Assembly: GCA_017632825.1 (NCBI GenBank)
Contig: JAGBQP010000101.1
Location: 1 to 9,215, forward strand
Length of the DNA: 9,215 nucleotides
Reading direction: 5' to 3'
From: Prevotella sp.
Lineage (GTDB): Bacteria > Bacteroidota > Bacteroidia > Bacteroidales > Bacteroidaceae
Under the pieces are notes generated by a model. It searched no databases. It was not told where the DNA came from and saw nothing but the letters and a program-made list of their open reading frames with translations. Of this stretch, positions 1 to 6,808 are shown one piece after another. A program made the position numbers and the translations under genes. Numbering within the stretch: position 1 is the stretch's first letter; each line of letters starts with the position of its first letter.

Positions 1-1074
1 CTTGGCCAAAACGGTACCATCCTGGCCTACAAGCTGAATCAGGAAATCCTGTTTCTGGCCACCACCTAACACATACATCGAAAAGTCGTACTTCTTACCC
101 GCTTCAACGACAATGCCGTCCCAGCCTTCGTTCCAAAGTGTATCTTTGGGCCATAGGAGTGCATAGTGGGGATTGTTGACGCTGAGCGGATGTTCAGTAG
201 CAATCTCAATTGGGCGAGACGAACGCCAGGCAGTGGTTGCGGTCCATCCGCGATGGTCTTTCTCTGTATATTCGAAGTCGCGGTTCTGCACCAATTCGGC
301 ATAAAGACCACCATCAGCCGCATAGCTGATATCCTCGAAGAAGATTCCGATGAGTTTATCGCTAATCTTTTTCTGTTCAGACGGACGGACGGTCAGCGTA
401 GCATGGAGTGGCGTTTGAGGCAGGAAATGATGACGGGAGTCATCGTGCATACGTTCGTTAGCCAGACGCCCATCGGCAGCTGATTGCTCGAAGAAACGCT
501 CGATTTTCACCCATTCCATCGAAGAAATATCGAAAAAATTACCATCATAGCACTTACCATTTACCATCGCAGTATCGCGTATCCAGGCATCATCGCCTAT
601 CTGACTAGCCTGGTCGGGCGAAAACCGGCGGAAATCGGACGTCGCTGAGGTCCAGCGCTTGCCCTGTGCCGATTTATAATAAATGTCGAAAGAACCATCG
701 GGATTGGAAAACACAACAGGCTCCAAACAAGAGCTGGTGGACATGATGGGATAGTCCTGCGGACGCCAATGAATGAGGTCGCTACTGAAAGATGCAGCGA
801 AGAGCGGTGCACGGTCGTTCACCTGAAACACCAGTCGCCACGTGCCGTCCTGAGCACGACACACGCTCGGACTAATCATCTTTTTCTCCGCGCCCCATGT
901 TCCATAGTCGGAGGAACAGAGACGACCGGCATCGCGCCAACCTTCGTTGACACGACGGGCAACATGCAGTCCGTCGCCAGGACCTGGTGAATAAAGAAAC
1001 ACAGACACCGAGTCCTGTGCCGACAAAAACAATGGCAGCAACAGAGCCGCCAACACGCTGAATACACGTCTCAT
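1..1074 (-). CDS. Secreted GH51-type alpha-L-arabinofuranosidase with N-terminal extension (3' end cut by window)
   Basis: The reading frame from ATG at 1074 stays open for 358 codons to the left edge, so the catalytic C-terminal part is missing. Residues 1-19 form a signal peptide (MRR, hydrophobic core, then LSA before QD), predicting export to the periplasm. Residues ~227-270 carry the start typical of Bacteroidetes GH51 arabinofuranosidases: KLIGIFFEDISYAADGG followed by LYAELVQNRDFEY; a beta-sandwich-like stretch follows to ~350. Family role: release of alpha-L-arabinose side chains from arabinoxylan or arabinan. Residues ~21-215 are an added domain with blade-like motifs (ISPSVCRAQDGTWRLVF, then SFSSDLIHWR, then CLEPVVFSNPDGSFDIYYK) resembling part of a GH43-type beta-propeller; its catalytic status is unknown. 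The GH51 acid/base and nucleophile lie outside the window. It is divergent from the xylan operon, which fits a shared arabinoxylan role. Confidence 0.85.
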   Translation of the reverse strand, partial: MRRVFSVLAALLLPLFLSAQDSVSVFLYSPGPGDGLHVARRVNEGWRDAGRLCSSDYGTWGAEKKMISPSVCRAQDGTWRLVFQVNDRAPLFAASFSSDLIHWRPQDYPIMSTSSCLEPVVFSNPDGSFDIYYKSAQGKRWTSATSDFRRFSPDQASQIGDDAWIRDTAMVNGKCYDGNFFDISSMEWVKIERFFEQSAADGRLANERMHDDSRHHFLPQTPLHATLTVRPSEQKKISDKLIGIFFEDISYAADGGLYAELVQNRDFEYTEKDHRGWTATTAWRSSRPIEIATEHPLSVNNPHYALLWPKDTLWNEGWDGIVVEAGKKYDFSMYVLGGGQKQDFLIQLVGQDGTVLAK

Positions 1075-1097
1075 ATTGATCGTTTTAGTTGTGGTGG

Positions 1098-1132
1098 CAA
1101 AGGTAATCATTTCTTCCGAGATATGCAACAAA
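1098..1132 (-). promoter_or_regulatory. Bacteroidetes-type promoter for the GH51 gene
   Basis: Read on the minus strand, TACCTTTG (1105-1098) matches the TAnnTTTG -7 consensus. A TTTG lies at 1132-1129 (23 nt spacer, slightly long), and a TTGC at 1128-1125 gives a 19 nt spacer, so the -33 box is only approximate. The -7 element ends 23 nt before the GH51 start codon. This is a consensus match only. Confidence 0.6.
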
Positions 1133-1176
1133 TACAAGAAATAATCAATTCATAAGCACCTCCAAAAACACACAAA

Positions 1177-1190
1177 TTCATCGAGATGAA
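1177..1190. promoter_or_regulatory. Perfect 6-bp palindrome in the divergent promoter region, possible operator
   Basis: TTCATC-GA-GATGAA is a perfect inverted repeat with a 2-nt centre. It lies between the GH51 -7 element (72 nt to the left) and the symporter -7 element (55 nt to the right). That position suits a site for a regulator acting on both transcripts. A 6+6 repeat can occur by chance, and the regulator is not known from this window. Confidence 0.3.
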
Positions 1191-1245
1191 ACAAAAAACA
1201 ATAATAAGTGCTACAAAAGGAAACATTAAAATCGTGAAATCTTTG

Positions 1246-1253
1246 TACCTTTG
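1246..1253 (+). promoter_or_regulatory. -7 promoter element of the xylan operon
   Basis: TACCTTTG fits the Bacteroidetes TAnnTTTG consensus and is followed by an A-rich leader of 26 nt up to the symporter ATG at 1280. No convincing TTTG -33 box is seen 19-21 nt upstream (the region is AACATTAA), which would fit a promoter that depends on an activator. No Shine-Dalgarno site is visible in the leader. Confidence 0.6.
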
Positions 1254-1279
1254 CCCGCAAAATTAAAAAACCAAGAACT

Positions 1280-2674
1280 ATGACGACAAACGAAACAAAC
1301 GGCTTTTACAAGCTCTCATGGGCACAGCGCATCGGATTCGGTTCCGGCGACCTCGCCCAGAACCTCATTTTCCAGACGGTAGCATGCTACCTCATGATTT
1401 ATCTGACCACGGTATTAAAAATCAGCCCGGCATTTGTGAGCGGACTGATTCTGGCCGTCCGACTTATCGACTGCTTCTGGAGTCCCATCGTTGGACGCTA
1501 TATCGACAACCGCAACCCCAAATTAGGAAAATACCGTTCTTACCTTCTTTATGGCGGAATACCCCTCACCGTTGCTGCCTGTCTGCTAATGCTTCCGCAG
1601 GCCGCCGCATGGTCAACCAACATGAAGATTGTTTATGCAACCGTCAGCTATACCGTACTGAGTATGATTTACTCTGTAGTCAACATACCCTACGGTTCTA
1701 TTATGGCAAGTATGACTCGTGACAACGACGAAGTACTGATTCTCACCTCTACACGAATGGTATGTGCCAACATCGGCCAGATTGTTGTTCAGGCCGGTTT
1801 CCCCATCGGACTGGCTATGTGCGTACACTCGGCTATCGACTGGAACCAGGCTACCTTTATGGCCATTGGTACGATTCCCGCTTTCGTCATCTTGCCTGCC
1901 CTACCGATACTGAAAAAATGGCTGGGCAAGAAAGGCCTTTACTACACTCTGCTCTCTATCGGCTTGGTGGGATTTGCCATTCTCTTCGTTATTGGTAAAT
2001 TCTTTGATGTCAGCAGTTACAATACGCTCGTTCAGATTGCTAAGGTGATGACAGGCGTCGGACTGCTCGTAGGCTCTCTGATGTGGGCGCTGGTTCCTGA
2101 AGTCATCACAGAGGCTGAGTACCGTACTGGCAACAGACCCGCTGCCACCGTCAACGCTCTTGCTGGCGTCGCCTTTAAGGCAGGCTTCTCCATTGCCGGT
2201 TGGATCACGCCGCTGGTAATGGGCTGGATTGGCTTTAACTTTGCTACAGAAGAGTCGGCATTGGCAACAGACCCCATGGCATGGTTCACGGTAACGTGTA
2301 TTTTTGCTATTGTCGGTTTCTTCCTCTTGATGCTCTGCTTTATGGGCAGTAAAGAGAATATCACCACAACACCGGAAAAGCCCGTTTCATTCGGTGAAAT
2401 GTGGCAGGAGTTCAAGGCAAGCAAGTGCCTGCAGCTGGTGCTTGGCATCTTCGTCGTAGTATTCCTGGCTTCATTTATCAGCGGACCGGTAAATGCCTAC
2501 TACACCAAGCTGGCCAATTATTCGCCCATCGCACAGAATGCCATCCTGGTGTTCACAACTATCATTCCCGCCATTCTTCTTGTCGTAGTAGGATGCCTCA
2601 TCTACAAGTATCCGCTTACCGATGAGAAGCTCGATGAAATCAACAGGGAGATTGAAGCTCGCGCACATGAATAA
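1280..2674 (+). CDS. xynD: GPH-family pentoside/xyloside symporter (MFS) with apparently permuted TM order
   Basis: This 464-residue inner-membrane protein has about 12 hydrophobic segments. Its N-terminus is typical of glycoside-pentoside-hexuronide symporters: WAQRIGFGSGDLAQNLI (14-30), RLIDCFWSPIVGRYID (61-76), then NPKLGKYRSYLL (79-90), and VNIPYGS (134-140). After TM5 (~162-183) the order departs from the family. Residues ~186-325 carry the normal TM8-11 signatures (IGTIPAFVILPALPI, then MWALVPEVITEAEYRTGNR, then VNALAGVAFKAG). Residues ~326-412 carry what is normally TM6, the cytoplasmic central loop (GSKEN...FGEMWQEFKASK) and TM7 (SFISGPVNAYYTK). TM12 and the usual tail IYKYPLTDEKLDEINREIE close the protein. 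Position 68 is Ser where the cation-site Asp is expected. By context it likely imports xylo-oligosaccharides. Being first in the operon and overlapping the GH10 gene supports co-transcription. The symbol follows the P. bryantii cluster and is tentative; transport activity is unproven. Confidence 0.85.
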   Translation: MTTNETNGFYKLSWAQRIGFGSGDLAQNLIFQTVACYLMIYLTTVLKISPAFVSGLILAVRLIDCFWSPIVGRYIDNRNPKLGKYRSYLLYGGIPLTVAACLLMLPQAAAWSTNMKIVYATVSYTVLSMIYSVVNIPYGSIMASMTRDNDEVLILTSTRMVCANIGQIVVQAGFPIGLAMCVHSAIDWNQATFMAIGTIPAFVILPALPILKKWLGKKGLYYTLLSIGLVGFAILFVIGKFFDVSSYNTLVQIAKVMTGVGLLVGSLMWALVPEVITEAEYRTGNRPAATVNALAGVAFKAGFSIAGWITPLVMGWIGFNFATEESALATDPMAWFTVTCIFAIVGFFLLMLCFMGSKENITTTPEKPVSFGEMWQEFKASKCLQLVLGIFVVVFLASFISGPVNAYYTKLANYSPIAQNAILVFTTIIPAILLVVVGCLIYKYPLTDEKLDEINREIEARAHE

Positions 2675-3776
2675 AAATATGAAGATATGGACGCTCTGTC
2701 TGGCCATGATGCCACTGGCATCGATGGCCCAGCAGGGGTTGAAGGACGCTATTGGCAAATACTGTCTCATAGGCGCCGCCATTAACCAATGGCAGAGCGA
2801 CGGACAGGTGCCTGAGGCTGATGCTATCGTGGACAAGCACTTCAACTGTGCTGTCGCCGAAAACTGCATGAAGCCCGAGACACTGGCACCGGCTGAAGGC
2901 ATCTTTGACTTCCGCGTGGCTGATAAGTTCGTCAGCTACTGCCAACAGCACCATCTCAAAGTCTTGGGACACTGCCTGGTGTGGCATTCACAAGCACCCG
3001 ACTGGTGGTTCACCAATGGTTATGCTGCTTCGCGCGCGTCTAAAGAAGTGGTGAAAGAGCGTCTTATCAAACATATCAAAACCGTTGTCGGACACTACAA
3101 AGGACAGGTACACGGTTGGGATGTTGTCAACGAGGCTATAGAGGATGACGGCTCTTTCCGCAAGTCACCTTATTATAATCTGCTGGGCGAGGAGTTCATC
3201 GAGATAGCTTTCCGCACGGCCCATGAGGCCGACCCTAATGCGGAGCTCTACTATAACGATTACTCCATGGCCGGCGCTGCCAAGCGCGAAGCCGTCTGCC
3301 GTCTTGTCAAGAACCTGAAGGCTAAAGGATTGCGTATTGACGGCGTAGGCATGCAGAGCCACAACGGACTGGACTATCCCAATCTTACGGAATACGAAAA
3401 GTCTATCGACGCCTTTGCAGCCTGTGGCGTGAAGGTCATGATAACAGAACTCGACATCAATGTTCTGCCTAACCCTGAGGGGTTCGGCGGTGCAGACATC
3501 AGTCAGAACTTCGAACTGCAACAGAAGTACAATCCCTACGTCAACGGTCTGCCTGCTGCCAAGCAGAAAGAAGTGGACGAACGCTGGCTGGAGCTCTTCA
3601 AGATTTACTACAAGCACCGCTCGCAGATTTCACGCATCAACCTGTGGGGAGTGAGCGACAGTGGCTCATGGCTCAACGGATGGCCTATCAAGGGACGCAC
3701 CAACTACCCGCTGCTCTTTGACCGCCAGTACAAAGCGAAAACCATTATTAACGAAATAATTAAACTCTACAAATAA
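2667..3776 (+). CDS. xynA: Periplasmic GH10 endo-1,4-beta-xylanase
   Basis: The 369-residue product hydrolyses internal beta-1,4-xylosidic bonds of xylan or xylo-oligosaccharides (family knowledge). GH10 motifs occur in normal order: NCMKPETLAP (66-75), LGHCLVWHSQAPDWW (100-114), WDVVNEA with acid/base Glu156 (151-157), YYNDYSM (195-201), MQSHNG (229-234), ITELDI with nucleophile Glu261 (259-264), and LWGVSDSGSWL (326-336). Both catalytic glutamates are present, and the length fits a single-domain GH10 without a binding module. Residues 1-21 form a signal peptide ending ASMA before QQ. There is no lipobox, so a soluble periplasmic location is likely. I chose ATG 2667, which overlaps the symporter end by 8 bp; ATG 2679 (MKIWTL...) is an equally good start. 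An upstream in-frame ATG at 2622 lies deep in the symporter gene and would spoil the signal peptide. Confidence 0.93.
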   Translation: MNKNMKIWTLCLAMMPLASMAQQGLKDAIGKYCLIGAAINQWQSDGQVPEADAIVDKHFNCAVAENCMKPETLAPAEGIFDFRVADKFVSYCQQHHLKVLGHCLVWHSQAPDWWFTNGYAASRASKEVVKERLIKHIKTVVGHYKGQVHGWDVVNEAIEDDGSFRKSPYYNLLGEEFIEIAFRTAHEADPNAELYYNDYSMAGAAKREAVCRLVKNLKAKGLRIDGVGMQSHNGLDYPNLTEYEKSIDAFAACGVKVMITELDINVLPNPEGFGGADISQNFELQQKYNPYVNGLPAAKQKEVDERWLELFKIYYKHRSQISRINLWGVSDSGSWLNGWPIKGRTNYPLLFDRQYKAKTIINEIIKLYK

Positions 3777-3795
3777 CCAATAACAAAAAATTTCT

Positions 3796-4833
3796 ATGGC
3801 AAAACTTCCACGTTACCTCTTCCCGAGTGACTATATGGCTGATCCATCGGCCAATGTGTTCAACGGACGCCTGTATGTTTATCCCAGTCACGACTGGGAT
3901 GCCGGTGAGTGCTTTGACGACGACGGCGGCCACTTCCAGATGCGTGATTACCACGTACTATCATGGAACGATGTCGAGAACGATGAAGCAACTGACCACG
4001 GTGTCATCTTAGATGTCGATCAGGTACCCTGGGCTGAAAAGCAGATGTGGGACAACGACGTCGTAGAGAAAGACGGCAAATACTATCTGATATTCTCTGC
4101 CAAAGGATATGACGGTGTATTCCACCTCGGTGTTGCCATAGCTGACAAGCCCGAAGGACCGTTCGTACCCCAACAGCACCCCATCCGCGGCTCTTTCTCT
4201 ATCGACCCTTGCATGTTTAAGGATGACGACGGACAGATATACTGCTTCTTCGGCGGTCTCTGGGGAGGACAACTCCAGTGGTGGCACTCACTATATCATG
4301 GATTTGAGGCCATTCCCGGCAAGTACGGCGATGATAACGGCCTCATCGACCTTGGCCCTGCACCCGACCACAAGACACAGCTCTTTGCCAAGCCGGATGC
4401 TCCTGCCATCAGCAGTGCTGTGGTTCGCATGAGCGACGACGTTCTGCAGTTTGCCGAAGCACCACGCCCCGTCATTATAGTTGACAAGGACGGTAAGCCC
4501 TTGAAGGCAGGTGACCCGCATCGCTTCTTTGAGGCCTCATGGATGCACAAGTATAATGGCAAGTACTACTTCAGCTACTCAACAGGCGACAGCCACTACC
4601 TGTGCTATGCCATCGGCGATTCACCTTATGGACCTTTCACATATCAGGGTGTCATTCTCGAACCTGTTGTCGGATGGACCACACACCACAGCATCGTAGA
4701 GTACAAGGGACAATGGTATCTCTTCTATCACGACTGCGTGCCCTCAAACGATGTCACACATCTGCGCTCACTAAAGGTACAGAGACTCTTTTATAATGAA
4801 GACGGCACGATTAAGCCTGTCGTCAACGAGTAA
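3796..4833 (+). CDS. xynB: Cytoplasmic GH43 beta-xylosidase / alpha-L-arabinofuranosidase
   Basis: The 345-residue protein resembles the Bacteroidetes GH43 (subfamily 1-like) xylosidase/arabinosidase group that includes Bacteroides ovatus Xsa. It starts YLFPSDYMADPSANVF, with the general-base Asp16. FSIDPCMFKDDDG supplies the pKa-modulating Asp137, and HRFFEASWMHKYNGKYY supplies the general-acid Glu246. VVGWTTHHSIVEYKGQWYLF near 291-310 holds the conserved propeller-centre His298. There is no signal peptide, so it should act in the cytoplasm on xylobiose or xylotriose brought in by the upstream symporter, releasing xylose and perhaps arabinose. It lies 19 bp after the GH10 gene, with an A-rich leader and no Shine-Dalgarno site. 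The xylosidase versus arabinosidase balance cannot be read from sequence. Confidence 0.92.
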   Translation: MAKLPRYLFPSDYMADPSANVFNGRLYVYPSHDWDAGECFDDDGGHFQMRDYHVLSWNDVENDEATDHGVILDVDQVPWAEKQMWDNDVVEKDGKYYLIFSAKGYDGVFHLGVAIADKPEGPFVPQQHPIRGSFSIDPCMFKDDDGQIYCFFGGLWGGQLQWWHSLYHGFEAIPGKYGDDNGLIDLGPAPDHKTQLFAKPDAPAISSAVVRMSDDVLQFAEAPRPVIIVDKDGKPLKAGDPHRFFEASWMHKYNGKYYFSYSTGDSHYLCYAIGDSPYGPFTYQGVILEPVVGWTTHHSIVEYKGQWYLFYHDCVPSNDVTHLRSLKVQRLFYNEDGTIKPVVNE

Positions 4834-5331
4834 ATGGACAACTTTGAACTATTAGAAACATATTATGCCGCTCACCGCGACGAGCTGCTGGCTTTTGTCA
4901 GCAGCCGTCTTGGTGGCAGCTATATCGCTGAAGACCTCGTACAGGACGTCTTCATGCGACTCATGATCTCCGATAGGCTCATAACGGAAACCACCTTACC
5001 CTGTCTGGTTTACACCGTAGCCAGACGACTTATCTGCGATTACTATCGTCGACGCAACACCCGTGAGGAGTACGAACACTACATCACGAACGGAGAAGGC
5101 GTTGACAATTCGATGGAATCGGTAATTTCAGTACGAGAACTAACAGAAAGACTTGAACGCGGCCTGGCTCGAATACCCGAAAACTGCCGTGAAATTTACC
5201 GCTTGCATATCTATGGCGGCATGAAAGTCAGTGAGATTTCCCAGCACTTGGGCGAAGGCTATAAATCGGTGGAACACCGCTTAGGCACAGCCCGTAAGGA
5301 GATGCGACGCTTTATGGCAGTAGCCATCTGA
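4834..5331 (+). CDS. ECF-like sigma-70 family RNA polymerase sigma factor
   Basis: The 165-residue protein has sigma region 2 at ~8-75: YIAEDLVQDVFMRLM (30-44) is a typical region 2.2, and LVYTVARRLICDYYRRR (58-74) resembles 2.3-2.4. Region 4 lies at ~110-163: RIPENCREIYRLHIYGGMKV (113-132), then SEISQHLGEGYKSVEHRLG, a helix-turn-helix for -35/-33 recognition. There is no region 1.1 or 3, as in ECF factors. Its ATG directly follows the GH43 stop (TAAATG), so translation is probably coupled and the gene belongs to the xylan operon. No FecR-type anti-sigma gene lies next to it; the next gene is a convergent peptidase. Its targets are unknown; control of xylan or other glycan genes is an inference from position. 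Confidence 0.85.
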   Translation: MDNFELLETYYAAHRDELLAFVSSRLGGSYIAEDLVQDVFMRLMISDRLITETTLPCLVYTVARRLICDYYRRRNTREEYEHYITNGEGVDNSMESVISVRELTERLERGLARIPENCREIYRLHIYGGMKVSEISQHLGEGYKSVEHRLGTARKEMRRFMAVAI

Positions 5332-5341
5332 CCTGCATATA

Positions 5342-5380
5342 TCATGGTGACGACTCTTTACACCATGAATATTTTATTTG
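5342..5380 (+). terminator. Probable intrinsic terminator of the xylan-sigma operon
   Basis: TCATGGTG (5342-5349) and CACCATGA (5361-5368) form a perfect 8-bp stem with an 11-nt loop, starting 11 bp after the sigma stop codon. It is followed by the T-rich AATATTTTATTTG. The stem is only moderately GC-rich. On the minus strand no T-run follows, so it would act mainly on the rightward transcript. Confidence 0.5.
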
Positions 5381-5442
5381 ATTTACTCATTCTCAAAATA
5401 CATACAGAAAACTCTTTGTAGCTCGGCAAACGCCATCAGGGA

Positions 5443-6714
5443 TTACTGAAACACCAGCGTCACAAGACGGTCGGCGGCGAATAGTTCGAGAGCTACCTGC
5501 TGCAAATCTGCAGCCGTAATGGCATCGATTCTGCTAAAAAGCTGGTCGAGATGATGTTCTTTGCCCTTAAACAGGAACGTTTTTCCGAAGTCGAGGGCCA
5601 GTTGCTCACGATTATCGCAAGCTATAGCTATCTGTCCTTTCAGTTGCCGTTTGGCGGAAGAAAGGGCCGTTGTTGTCAAAGGACGGGCCATGAGCTTATC
5701 AAGTTCACGACGTACCAGGCGGCGGCACCGCGTGACGTCATGAGGATCACAACCGAAATAGACAGACCAGACACCTGTATCGCCATAGCTGACCATCGAA
5801 CTCTCTACAGTATAAACAAGACCATTACGCTCACGTAACGACAGATTAAGACGAGCATTCATAGAGGGACCTCCCAGGAGATTGTTCAACAAATAGAGTG
5901 CCAGGCGACGGGGATGATCGGCTGCATAAGCTCTCGTACCTATCATAACATGAGCCTGGTGGGTCTGAAGATGACGAATAACTGTTTTTCCTGAATCCGC
6001 AGGCGACGACTCCAGGATTTGCTCTATAGACAACGGTTCTGAAGACTTCTGACATACCGATAAAACCGACGATTCTTGAGCAATCAGCCTTGCAGGCACC
6101 AGCTTATCGAGCATCTTCACAAGTAACGAAAAATTGATGTCTCCAAAAACAAAAAATACCGATTTCATCGGAAGGTAATGGCGTCTTGTAAAACGTAACG
6201 CATCGGCAGTTGTATAGGTACGCAGCTGTTCGGCCTTGCCCAGAATGTTATGTCCTAAAGGATGTTTACCAAAGAGCAGGTTCTCGAACTCATCATAAAT
6301 CAGTTCGGCCGGCGAATCGTTATAGCTCTCTATCTCGTCGCAGATTACCTCCACCTCACGTTCAATTTCGGCTTGCGGATACTGACTATGGAACACCATA
6401 TCAGCCAGCACGTCAACAGCTGCACGCAGATGATCCTTATGCACAGCAGCATAATAGACCGTACTCTCCTTGTTCGTAAAGGCATTGAGTTCCCCACCCA
6501 GCCGCTCTATTGAATTGATAATCTGCAGGGCATTACGACGTTGCGTACCCTTAAAACTCATGTGCTCGCAAAAATGTGCCAGTCCCTCCTCACCCGGCAA
6601 CTCATCGCGGGTTCCAGCTGCAATCTGAAATCCACAATAGACCACCGACGATGATGACGGAAGGTGAATTACACGCAAGCCCGAAGGCAGTGTTTCCGTA
6701 TTGTATTTCTTCAT
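5443..6714 (-). CDS. M16 family zinc metallopeptidase (insulinase/processing-peptidase type)
   Basis: The 423-residue protein has the inverted zinc motif HxxEH as HFCEH (His47, Glu50, His51) within GLAHFCEHMSFKGTQRR. The downstream Glu ligand is most likely Glu127 in ICDEIESYNDSP, at the usual spacing. Two homologous M16 halves are present; the second includes LRERNGLVYTVESS (294-307), matching the LREkrGLaYsv motif of the C-terminal half. Size and motifs fit single-chain ~420-residue bacterial M16B peptidases such as PqqL/YmxG-like proteins. No signal peptide is visible, suggesting a cytoplasmic location; the substrate is unknown. I chose ATG 6714. The open frame extends to ATG 6762, but that stretch holds the promoter -7 element, so the 16 extra residues are probably not translated. 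The gene converges on the sigma gene and diverges from the sugar kinase. Confidence 0.9.
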   Translation of the reverse strand: MKKYNTETLPSGLRVIHLPSSSSVVYCGFQIAAGTRDELPGEEGLAHFCEHMSFKGTQRRNALQIINSIERLGGELNAFTNKESTVYYAAVHKDHLRAAVDVLADMVFHSQYPQAEIEREVEVICDEIESYNDSPAELIYDEFENLLFGKHPLGHNILGKAEQLRTYTTADALRFTRRHYLPMKSVFFVFGDINFSLLVKMLDKLVPARLIAQESSVLSVCQKSSEPLSIEQILESSPADSGKTVIRHLQTHQAHVMIGTRAYAADHPRRLALYLLNNLLGGPSMNARLNLSLRERNGLVYTVESSMVSYGDTGVWSVYFGCDPHDVTRCRRLVRRELDKLMARPLTTTALSSAKRQLKGQIAIACDNREQLALDFGKTFLFKGKEHHLDQLFSRIDAITAADLQQVALELFAADRLVTLVFQ

Positions 6715-6721
6715 AAGAGTG

Positions 6722-6755
6722 CAAAGGTACGAAAAAATATTAAAATCAACGCAAA
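6722..6755 (-). promoter_or_regulatory. Promoter of the M16 peptidase gene
   Basis: On the minus strand TACCTTTG (6729-6722) matches the Bacteroidetes -7 consensus. A TTTG at 6755-6752 gives a 22-nt spacer. Only 7 nt separate the -7 element from ATG 6714, so the transcript would start at or just before the start codon. This also decides the start codon against the longer open frame. Confidence 0.65.
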
Positions 6756-6792
6756 ATATCATTTCTCTTATCTCACACTCTCAACTTTTTAG

Positions 6793-6800
6793 TATCTTTG
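6793..6800 (+). promoter_or_regulatory. -7 promoter element of the sugar kinase gene
   Basis: TATCTTTG fits TAnnTTTG and ends 8 nt before ATG 6809, so the mRNA would have almost no leader. No good TTTG -33 box is seen 19-21 nt upstream. The element lies inside the longer open frame that begins at 6701, which argues against that upstream start. Confidence 0.6.
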
Positions 6801-6808
6801 CACGCACT

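Noticed and set aside
166..1067. Several open frames of 60-105 codons on both strands opposite or out of frame with the GH51 gene
   Set aside because: They are overlapped by the long GH51 frame with clear family motifs and have no recognisable protein features of their own.
1676..1700. Asn at the MelB Asp124 position of the symporter (VNIPYGS) as a second lost charge
   Set aside because: As I recall, Asn in the NIPYG motif is common in non-melibiose GPH symporters, so it is not unusual, unlike Ser68.
1829..2259. TCGGC occurring near two symporter block breakpoints (1829-1833 and 2255-2259) as a recombination scar
   Set aside because: A 5-nt match is expected by chance in this length, and no longer direct repeat was seen at the breakpoints.
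6715..6762. Upstream ATG (6762) extending the M16 peptidase by 16 residues
   Set aside because: The extension overlaps the -7 element TACCTTTG at 6729-6722, and the extra residues do not look like a signal peptide or M16 sequence. ATG 6714 starts MKKYNTETLPSGLRV, normal for the family.
6701..6808. Upstream ATG (6701) extending the PfkB kinase by 36 residues
   Set aside because: It covers the TATCTTTG promoter element and the divergent promoter region, and PfkB proteins normally start at the strand found after ATG 6809.
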